64,000 nucleotides of DNA from Emticicia sp. BO119 (GTDB lineage Bacteria; Bacteroidota; Bacteroidia; Cytophagales; Spirosomataceae), in assembly GCF_013912375.1 (NCBI RefSeq), contig NZ_JACETV010000005.1, forward strand, positions 430,937 to 494,936. The letters run 5' to 3'. A program made the translations under genes and the position numbers. Positions 1 to 7,100 of this stretch are shown here, one piece after another. Position 1 is the stretch's first letter. Each line of letters opens with the position of its first letter. The notes under the pieces were generated by a model. The model did not search any database and was not told where the DNA came from. It saw only the letters and a list, made by a program, of their open reading frames with translations.

Positions 1-1743
1 GACAGAGACCATTCAGGTTTGCGCCTGCCAACACAAGATGTAGCCAATTATGGCAATGGAAAAATGCGCCCTGTTTATTTTTGTACCGGCAAACCACAAG
101 GGGCTTTTCAGTACAAAAGCCGGGCGACAGGTATTGCTTCTACTGCCGGAAAATATGCTTCAACCTTTGCGCTTGGCTCAAAAATTCTGCAAAAGTTCTA
201 CCCTGATTATGCTAAAGCCCTGAAAACCAAAGCTATTGAAGCCTATGATTGGGGTAAGAAGAATCCAGGTGCCTGCCAGACAGCCCCATGTAAAGCTCCA
301 TATTTTTATGAGGAAGACAACTGGACAGACGACATGGAATTAGCAGGAGCAGAATTAGCAAAACTAACAGCCGACAAGACCTATCTGAAAGATGCCATCA
401 GTTTTAGTAAGGAGGAAACCATTACCCCATGGATGATTAATGATACCGCCAGACATTACCAATGGTATCCGTTTATGAATGCCGGGCATTATCAGATTGC
501 CAGTCAGACTACTGATAAGCAACCCTATATAAACTATTATGCAAAAGGCTTAGGTGCTATACAAGAGAGAGCCAAAAAGAACCCATTTATGAATGGTATT
601 CCGTTTATCTGGTGTTCTAACAATCTGGTATCTGCTACGCTTACACAACTCTGCCTCTACCGTCAAATGGGTGGAAAGGGTTTTGAGGAAATGGAAGCTG
701 CGCTGAGAGATTGGTTATTTGGCTGTAACCCCTGGGGCACAGCCATGATAGTAGGATTACCGAGAATTGGTGATTCTCCGGAAGACCCTCATTCATCATT
801 CACTATCAAATACAACTATCCGATTGATGGTGGTTTGGTAGATGGGCCAGTGAGAAATTCTATTTTCTCAGGTTTAAAATATGTGGCACTCCGCTTTCCT
901 GATGAATATGCTGATTTCCAGTCAGCAATGGCGGTTTATCATGATGATTTCGGAGATTACTCCACCAACGAACCAACAATGGATGGTACCGCTTCTCTGA
1001 CGTATTATTTGTCAACTTTAGAAACATCGATTCCGGCCCCTGTTAATATTCAAAATTTAACCCTTACTAAAGGTGCAATTACCCGTTTCAATTCACAGCA
1101 AAAGGTAATCCGTCTGGCTTTTACTGGGCATGATTTTTACGAAGGCGGGCAAACTGTCAGAAATGCATTAAAGAAAAACGCTGTAAAAGCCTCCTTTTTC
1201 TTCACAGGAGACTTTTATAGAAATTCTGAAACCCAATCGCTCATTAAAAACCTCCAAGCCGACGGGCATTATTTAGGCGGGCATTCAAACAAACACCTTC
1301 TTTATAATGACTGGACAAAACGAGATTCAATGTTAATAAGCAGGGAAGAATTTGAAAACGACCTGAAAGCCAATTATGAAGTAATGGAAGAATTTGGCAT
1401 CAGTAAAGAAAAAGCTCTCTACTTTATGCCACCCTATGAGTGGTATAATGAAACAATTGCCGAATGGACAAAAGCCTCTGGTTTGCAACTTATCAACTTT
1501 ACTGGCGGCACAGGTTCTAACAGAGATTATACTTACCCGGAATTGGGGGCAAGATATGCCGATAACCAGACTATCATGAACGATATTCTGAAATATGAAG
1601 CCAATGCCAAAGATAATCTTAGTGGCTTTGTACTGCTCCTGCACTTAGGCACTGACCCACGACGAAAAGAGAAGTTTTATAATAAATTAGATGAGTTGAT
1701 TAAGGTTCTGAAAAAGAAAGGCTATAAATTTAAGCGTTTGTAA
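1..1743 (+). CDS. Glycoside hydrolase family 9 / polysaccharide deacetylase-like fusion (5' partial)
   Basis: The reading frame is open from base 1, so the true start is upstream and about 580 C-terminal residues are visible. The first ~340 residues match a GH9 endoglucanase (alpha/alpha barrel): the segment WLFGCNPWGTAM and, near 945-1010, GDYSTNEPTMDGTASL, which holds the expected acid Glu. From about base 1070 a second domain resembles NodB/CE4 deacetylases: an AFTGHDF strand, KASFFFTGDFY, and the metal-type GGHSNKH motif. The usual TFDDGP motif is replaced by TGHDF, so deacetylase chemistry is uncertain. Known GH9 enzymes cut beta-1,4-glucans, and such fusions occur in Bacteroidota carbohydrate-degradation loci. 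The protein is probably secreted, but the signal peptide is outside the window. The GH9 call is firm; the function of the second domain is not. Confidence 0.85.
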   Translation, partial: DRDHSGLRLPTQDVANYGNGKMRPVYFCTGKPQGAFQYKSRATGIASTAGKYASTFALGSKILQKFYPDYAKALKTKAIEAYDWGKKNPGACQTAPCKAPYFYEEDNWTDDMELAGAELAKLTADKTYLKDAISFSKEETITPWMINDTARHYQWYPFMNAGHYQIASQTTDKQPYINYYAKGLGAIQERAKKNPFMNGIPFIWCSNNLVSATLTQLCLYRQMGGKGFEEMEAALRDWLFGCNPWGTAMIVGLPRIGDSPEDPHSSFTIKYNYPIDGGLVDGPVRNSIFSGLKYVALRFPDEYADFQSAMAVYHDDFGDYSTNEPTMDGTASLTYYLSTLETSIPAPVNIQNLTLTKGAITRFNSQQKVIRLAFTGHDFYEGGQTVRNALKKNAVKASFFFTGDFYRNSETQSLIKNLQADGHYLGGHSNKHLLYNDWTKRDSMLISREEFENDLKANYEVMEEFGISKEKALYFMPPYEWYNETIAEWTKASGLQLINFTGGTGSNRDYTYPELGARYADNQTIMNDILKYEANAKDNLSGFVLLLHLGTDPRRKEKFYNKLDELIKVLKKKGYKFKRL

Positions 1744-1820
1744 GTTTAGAGTTATTAAGAAACTGTTTCAATACATTATATGTTTTGCACTTATTATATT
1801 TTATTTAAACACCTTTGATT

Positions 1821-2288
1821 ATGTCGTTAAAAGTAGGAGACCAGGCACCAGATTTCAAATTATACAGCAGTGATAAACAGGAAGTAAACCTTTCTGATTA
1901 TCGTGGTAAAAATGTAGTAGTCTTATTTTTTCCATTGGCTTTTACAAGCGTTTGTACAGCCGAGCTTTGCCAGATGCGAGACGACATAGCTACCTATTCA
2001 AGACTCAATTCTGATGTATTGGGTATCTCGGTAGATTCACTTTACACGTTAGCCAGATTCAAGGAAGAACAAAAACTACCTTTTCCTTTACTGTCAGATT
2101 TCAACAAGGAGGCTTCATTAGCTTTTGATTCTTATTACGAAAACTTTGCTTTTGGAATGCATGGGGTCTCTAAACGTTCGGCTTTTGTGATTGATAAAGA
2201 AGGAATTATTCGTTATGCAGAGGTTTTGCCTAAAGCAAGCGAAGTGCCGGATTTTGTAGCAATTAAAAACACCTTAGAAAGTTTATAA
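1821..2288 (+). CDS. Peroxiredoxin (AhpC/TSA family, AhpE/BCP-like)
   Basis: A 155-residue thioredoxin-fold peroxidase. The peroxidatic motif is PLAFTSVC (P38, T42, C45), followed by C50 in CTAELC. The N-terminal [10 protein letters not shown] and the Arg in [11 protein letters not shown] also fit the family. These enzymes reduce hydrogen peroxide and alkyl hydroperoxides in the cytoplasm, using thioredoxin or a similar donor. An in-frame TTG lies two codons upstream (1815), but ATG at 1821 gives the usual family N-terminus. It is a single gene, 77 nt after the GH9 gene, and is followed by a strong terminator, so it is probably its own transcript. The subclass (1-Cys AhpE versus BCP) cannot be settled from the sequence alone. 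Confidence 0.93.
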   Translation: MSLKVGDQAPDFKLYSSDKQEVNLSDYRGKNVVVLFFPLAFTSVCTAELCQMRDDIATYSRLNSDVLGISVDSLYTLARFKEEQKLPFPLLSDFNKEASLAFDSYYENFAFGMHGVSKRSAFVIDKEGIIRYAEVLPKASEVPDFVAIKNTLESL

Positions 2289-2305
2289 ATTATATTTTAC
2301 ATTAT

Positions 2306-2342
2306 CCCCCTCTTGCCAGAACAAGAGGGGGATTCTATTTTT
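2306..2342 (+). terminator. Rho-independent terminator after the peroxiredoxin gene
   Basis: A perfect 10-bp stem, CCCCCTCTTG (2306-2315) and CAAGAGGGGG (2322-2331), with a 6-nt loop, is followed by a T-rich tract at 2332-2342. It lies between convergent genes and may also stop the opposite transcript, although the minus side has no good U run. Confidence 0.9.
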
Positions 2343-2680
2343 TAATCCTGAAACCCACTCACAATTCCATTTACAATCGAAAGTATAAATCCAAAAATTA
2401 AAGGTTGTAAAAAGCCATCTATAGTGAAGCCCGGCACTAAATAGGCACAGATATAAACCACAAATACGTTTACAACCAAATAGAAAAACCCTAAAGTAAG
2501 AATAGTAATGGGTATTGAGATTAATTGCAGGATTGGTTTAACAACAGTATTAAGAATACTCATTACAAAAGCTACAATTACTGCGGTTGTAAAAGTATCA
2601 ACATGAATTTTACTTAAAATGGCAGGCATAAAATATACTGCGGCACCGCAGCATATCAAACGGATAATATAACTGAGCAT
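2342..2680 (-). CDS. Phage-holin-family small membrane protein
   Basis: A 112-residue protein with about four hydrophobic segments and the pattern FVMSILNTVVKPIL...PITILTLGFFYLVVN...LVPGFTIDGF, typical of the mycobacterial-type 4-TM holin-like family (Phage_holin_4_2). It is a common chromosomal gene, not evidence of a prophage. A GTG 24 bases upstream (2704) extends the frame, but ATG 2680 is preferred because an AAGGAGG-like site (2691-2698) sits 10 nt before it and the family starts with the hydrophobic MLSYIIRL. Its cellular role is poorly known; it is an inner-membrane protein. Confidence 0.8.
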   Translation of the reverse strand: MLSYIIRLICCGAAVYFMPAILSKIHVDTFTTAVIVAFVMSILNTVVKPILQLISIPITILTLGFFYLVVNVFVVYICAYLVPGFTIDGFLQPLIFGFILSIVNGIVSGFQD

Positions 2681-2753
2681 AGGTAAGAGGTCCTCCTTCC
2701 CCACAGGAGATCAGGTTTAGAGTTAATACTAACATTCCCTCCCGGGGTGGCCA

Positions 2754-3374
2754 CTAAGGGCGAGGGGTATGCCTTTTTATTAAAACATCGAGTACTTCGT
2801 CAAACTCGTAGTTTTTCTGTTCTAAAAGTACTAAATAATGATAAAATAAATCAGCAGCCTCACCTAAAAATAATTCCTTGTTATCATCTTTAGCTTCTAT
2901 TACTAATTCTACCGCTTCCTCTCCTACTTTCTGTGCTACTTTATTAATACCTTTTCTGAATAAATGGCTTGTGTAAGACTCATCTGTAGGGTTTTGTTTT
3001 CTGCCTTTAATAACCTCACGCAAATGATTTACAAATAAAATTTTTCTATAATCAGCACTGTTTACCTCATTAAAACAGGTATCAGCTCCGGTATGGCAGG
3101 TTGGGCCATCAGGCGAAGCATGAATCAGGATAGTATCACCATCACAATCAATCAGTATTTCTTTTACGTGCAAAAAATTATCAGATGTCTCTCCCTTTGT
3201 CCAGAGTCTCTGTTTGCTTCTGCTAAAAAAAGTTACGATATTTTCCTTTTTGGTTTTTTCGTAGGCTTCTGCATTCATATAGCCCAGCATTAACACCTTT
3301 CCTGTCTGATAATCCTGTATAATGGCAGGTACGAGCCCGTCAGGAGATTTATTAAAATCAATTTTCTTATCCAT
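2754..3374 (-). CDS. hisIE: Bifunctional phosphoribosyl-AMP cyclohydrolase / phosphoribosyl-ATP pyrophosphatase
   Basis: 206 residues catalysing steps 2 and 3 of histidine biosynthesis. Residues 1-105 are the HisI domain (QDYQTGKVLMLGYMN, TKGETSDNF, the metal region DCDGDT and the Cys residues of PTCHTGADTCF). From about 110 is the HisE domain (YTSHLFRKGINKVAQKVGEEAVE, with a typical Glu-rich helix and EAADLFYHYLVLL). The length is normal for fused HisIE proteins. It is a lone gene here, with no other his genes nearby. A -7 box matching TAnnTTTG lies 18 nt upstream. Confidence 0.96.
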   Translation of the reverse strand: MDKKIDFNKSPDGLVPAIIQDYQTGKVLMLGYMNAEAYEKTKKENIVTFFSRSKQRLWTKGETSDNFLHVKEILIDCDGDTILIHASPDGPTCHTGADTCFNEVNSADYRKILFVNHLREVIKGRKQNPTDESYTSHLFRKGINKVAQKVGEEAVELVIEAKDDNKELFLGEAADLFYHYLVLLEQKNYEFDEVLDVLIKRHTPRP

Positions 3375-3391
3375 TCATCCATAATTTTCCA

Positions 3392-3399
3392 CAAAAGTA
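3392..3399 (-). promoter_or_regulatory. Bacteroidota -7 promoter box for hisIE
   Basis: The minus strand reads TACTTTTG, an exact match to the Bacteroidota TAnnTTTG element, 18-25 nt before the hisIE ATG. I see no clear TTG at the -33 position, so the call rests on the -7 box alone. Confidence 0.45.
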
Positions 3400-3578
3400 C
3401 AGATGTTCAAAAACTATTACCTATAAAAACCTGAAAATTTGTAGATATAACATGAGCTATTGTTCCGGTTTGCGGAATTCGCAAAAATTTCTTCAAAAAA
3501 TATCACTTTTAAAGAATCTTATAATCAAGCGTTTATACTTAAGCACAAAAAAAATATTGATTTTTTTTCACCAGGCTC

Positions 3579-3609
3579 TTGACATATATAAAAACTCCTG
3601 CTACCTTTG
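3579..3609 (+). promoter_or_regulatory. Promoter of the tRNA-Gly/tRNA-Leu unit
   Basis: TTGACA (3579-3584) is separated by 17 nt from TACCTTTG (3602-3609), an exact Bacteroidota -7 element, ending 32 nt before the mature tRNA-Gly. This is the clearest promoter in the window. Confidence 0.8.
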
Positions 3610-3641
3610 CAGTCCCATTCAACACCAAATGGATGTAACAA

Positions 3642-3714
3642 GCGGAAGTAGCTCAGTTGGTAGAGCGTAACCTTGCCAAGGTTAAGGTCGCGAGTTCGAG
3701 ACTCGTCTTCCGCT
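3642..3714 (+). tRNA. tRNA-Gly (anticodon GCC)
   Basis: A 73-nt cloverleaf: acceptor GCGGAAG/CTTCCGC, D arm GCTC..GAGC, anticodon stem TAACC/GGTTA with loop TTGCCAA (anticodon GCC), and T arm with TTCGAGA. CCA is not encoded; the discriminator is T3714. Confidence 0.95.
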
Positions 3715-3724
3715 CGGAAAGTTC

Positions 3725-3752
3725 AGCACCCTTTACAAGGTGCTTTTTTTTT
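3725..3752 (+). terminator. Terminator-like hairpin between the two tRNAs
   Basis: The stem AGCACC (3725-3730) / GGTGCT (3739-3744) is followed by a run of eight T (3745-3752). It suggests tRNA-Gly is terminated before tRNA-Leu, or is a processing hairpin. Confidence 0.75.
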
Positions 3753-3770
3753 CAAAAAAACACACCATCC

Positions 3771-3859
3771 GCCGGGGTGGTGGAACTGGTAGACACGCAG
3801 GACTTAAAATCCTGTGAGCCGAAACGCTCGTACGGGTTCGATTCCCGTCCCCGGTACCA
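3771..3859 (+). tRNA. tRNA-Leu (anticodon UAA), island attachment target
   Basis: A class II tRNA with a long variable arm: acceptor GCCGGGG/CCCCGGT (last pair G-U), anticodon stem-loop around ACTTAAAAT (anticodon TAA in DNA), T loop TTCGATT, and an encoded CCA at 3857-3859. Its last 18 nt are duplicated at 37071-37088, showing that the 3' end is the integration site. The left copy is the intact functional gene. Confidence 0.95.
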
Positions 3860-3942
3860 GTTATGCAAAAAACAGCATAACAAAAGTAAAACAAAAAGAG
3901 TATAAGAAGCTGATTATTAGCAACTTATACTCTTTTTTGTTT
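3842..3942. repeat. attL: left 101-bp direct repeat of the integrated island
   Basis: It matches 37071-37171 at 100 of 101 positions (C3892 versus T37121), at an offset of 33229 bp. It starts in the T loop of tRNA-Leu, covers the 3' tRNA end including CCA, and continues through an 83-nt downstream stretch that holds a terminator hairpin. Identity stops abruptly at both edges. This is the standard signature of tRNA-targeted site-specific integration. Confidence 0.93.
3893..3938. terminator. Bidirectional terminator of tRNA-Leu (left copy)
   Basis: The perfect 14-bp inverted repeat AAAAAGAGTATAAG (3893-3906) / CTTATACTCTTTTT (3924-3937) has an extra inner GCT/AGC pairing in the 17-nt loop. It has A-rich and T-rich flanks, so it can work in both directions. 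It lies inside the att repeat and is therefore duplicated at the right end. Confidence 0.85.
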
Positions 3943-3982
3943 CTGTTAGGTAGCTTTTGTTTAGCTCTTCTTTATTTTAAAA

Positions 3983-4000
3983 TAGTCCCCATTTAGTCCC
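3983..4000 (+). promoter_or_regulatory. Candidate integrase arm-type sites, left end
   Basis: Two direct TAGTCCC motifs (3983 and 3994), 11 bp apart, lie 41 bp inside attL. The same pair, in the same orientation and with the same spacing, lies inside the right end (36982 and 36993). Tyrosine recombinases of integrative elements bind short direct repeats flanking the core, so this is a reasonable inference. Confidence 0.5.
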
Positions 4001-4156
4001 TATAAAAATAATAAAATTATTGTAGTACATGTAGATATTAATTTATTTCTTATCCAATAGCCCAACTAAAGCGTTCTAATTGGAAAAAGTATGGCTATAA
4101 TTCAAAAATGTTTTTAGAGGTTTCCATTTCACTCATATATACTTCTTAGGATAAAA

Positions 4157-7100
4157 TTAAAATAAACTACCGACATCTTCGGGTTCATTAGATTCATTTC
4201 TTTTCACAACAGAATTAAAAAGAATATTAACTGTATTACCTAACTTTCTAAGCAATCTATCTATTTCTTTTGATTCAAGATTAGATAAATCGATAGTATC
4301 TCTTTCTCTTAATGCAAATGGATAGATTTCCTTAGTTTTATCTGTGAAAGTTACTAATATGTACTTATTTGGATTTTCATCAATATCATTAAGAATCAAA
4401 CTATATTCAAATCCAACACTACTCTTGAAATCATTGGTTTTTAATGCATATCCTTCTGAAAGAATAACAATTACTTTATTACTTTCTTTAATGCTTTTTA
4501 TCATCATTTCAGTAAAGCTCGTATCGGTTTCATTATCATTCAAATTTTTATCAAAAGTCGCATTAAAACCTCGGCTTCGTAAAGCATTGACTAATTGGTG
4601 AACTTTGTTATAATGTGGCTGGTCAACATTGCCATCCTTATCATTCGTAGCATATGTAACGAATACTTTTATTTCGGTATCTAATGATTCTTTATTAAGA
4701 GTTTTTATTTTAATTTCATCTTTCTCTTCAATATTTTCTAAGCCGACTGAATATAATAATTGAAAAATAGACAGCTTAGTATCACTTTTATAGCAAGTCA
4801 CATTTACTCTACCTTCGTTTATTAAATCAATTAATTCTTCATATTCAAAAACAGTTGGTTTTTCAAGGATTTGGCATTTTTTACAATAGCATGGAACTCT
4901 TAATTGAGGAACCACTCCCCTATACTCTTTAATAATATTGGACATTGAATTCATGATTAACAACATTAGTCCTCTTGCATCATTTCCTGTAGCTTTAATA
5001 AGAATTTTTTTCTTGTGCGCCTCTTCTACTATCTGAGCATAACTATTATTCTGCTTTAATATAACGGCATTACTCCACACACTTTCATCTGATACAATTT
5101 GGTTACTAAGATCAGCACTTAATTGGTTAACAATGCCTCGTAGCATAAAATCAAAATGATATTCTAATCTTAAATATTTTTCATGGATTGGCCAATGTTT
5201 ATCTTCAGGAATAGGTTGTAACCGAGCAGGAAGAAGGTAGTTATTTTTTTGATGTTGTTTGGGAAATGCTATTTTAAAAATCTGCAACATTACTTTCAGT
5301 TCACTTAATCTTGCTAAATGGGATTCTCCCGCCCAGATTCTATAAAAATCATTTTGAGATATTATGCCGTTATGTTCCTGAATTATCGTATCATCAATGA
5401 TCTTGTAAACAGCATTCATTGCCCATTCAGGTTTAAGAATAACAAAATTTCTAAGAAGGTCTTTATTATAATACCACAAGATAATGCCAATATTATGAAG
5501 AAAAAGTCCTAAATCCTCTACGTCTAATGGTCTTCTAAAACCTTGGCTATCTGTCTGTTTGCATAACTCTGAAAACTTCTCAAAGGAAATATAATCCTCA
5601 GTTTTTGATTTTTCAATTAACTTTTCGCGTACTTTTACCCAAGACCTAGGTACAGCTTTCCCTATATGTGGTAATTCTGTTATCTGATGTTGAATGAATC
5701 CTTTTAAATTTCTTAACCCCCAATTATTAGGTGAGGAGAGATCTATTTTATATAGAGGTTTCAGATTATACTCTGGAACTCCATAAAAAGTTTTGATATC
5801 TGTCCATTCTTTCTGATTCCCATTGTCACAGGTTTGTACTAATATAATGGGGCTGTTTCCAGCAAACTGATAAATAGTAGGTATCCAGTATTCAAAATTA
5901 TGTGTAGGAAAACGTGTAGAGGCAACTAGAATATAGACAGAGTTCTCAGTTAAAAAAAACCTATGAACTGGATAATAAACATCTTGTCCTCCAAAATCCC
6001 ATATGTGCGTTGTATAGGTCCTCTCATCAGCATCTTTAAATTGCCAATCATATAATTTAATACCTCTTGTTCTATCATTTCCAGCTGGTAGTTCAGAATT
6101 CTCATTTAAAATTCTTCTTTGCAAAGAAGTCTTGCCAGAGCCTCCATCACCTACTAAGGTCAATTTGGCTTCAAAAATAAAATCATATCCTTCTTGATCT
6201 ATTCTTTCAAAATATCTTAAAATAGCTTCTCTTCCTATCTCAATTATCTCTTTTGGAGGGTTAATTACTGGATTATCATACAATGAAATTTCATTGCCTT
6301 TATATTTCTTTAGGCTCACTTTCAAGCCATTTTTTATTATGGGTAATAAAGGTCTAATATCTTGAATTTGATTAGAGCTAAGATCTAAAGAATGTAGTTG
6401 AGTGAGGTATTGGGAAAAACTAATATTCTGTATTAAATTAGAACTAATTTCTAAGATTTGTAAATGAGTCAGACTTTGCAAAAAGCTAATATCTCGAATT
6501 TGGTTGGAGTTAAGGTATAAAGAATGTAATTGAGTTAGATTCTGCAAAAAACTAATATCTTGAATTTTATTATAGCTAAGATTTAAAGTCTGTAATTGAG
6601 TAAGGTTCTGCAAAAAACTAATATCTTGAATTTTATTATAGCTAAGATTTAAAGTCTGTAATTGAGTAAGGTTCTGCAAAAAGCTAATATCTCGAATTTG
6701 ATTTGAGCTTAGGTCCAAAGATTCTAGTTGAGTTAGATTTTTTAAAAAACTATAATCATCAATTTGATTATTGCTTAAGTTTAAACCTTGCAAATATTTT
6801 AACTCTTCTAATAAATGATAATCAACTCGTTTATTATTGCTAAAATCTAATATTTTTGATTGACTGTTATCTATTGAAGATTCAATCTCATTTATTGTAT
6901 TATTCTCTTCACTATTTAAATTATTACTAATTAACTGATTTTGAATTTCCATAGGCAAATTTACTTGAAAACCTTCTTGTGACGAAGTTAATTGCAAATG
7001 AGGGGCTAAATCTTTAAAAATGACTTTAGTTTTGGTTATAGAATCATGGTTTTCAATTAATTTTTCTCCTTCATATAAAGCAGAAAGCACCTTAATTTGA

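Noticed and set aside
2342..2680. Prophage holin
   Set aside because: The family name is misleading; there are no lysis, capsid or tail genes nearby, and the protein is a common chromosomal membrane protein.
3452..3996. Short frames around the two tRNA genes
   Set aside because: They cross tRNA genes, promoter and terminators and show no protein-like features.
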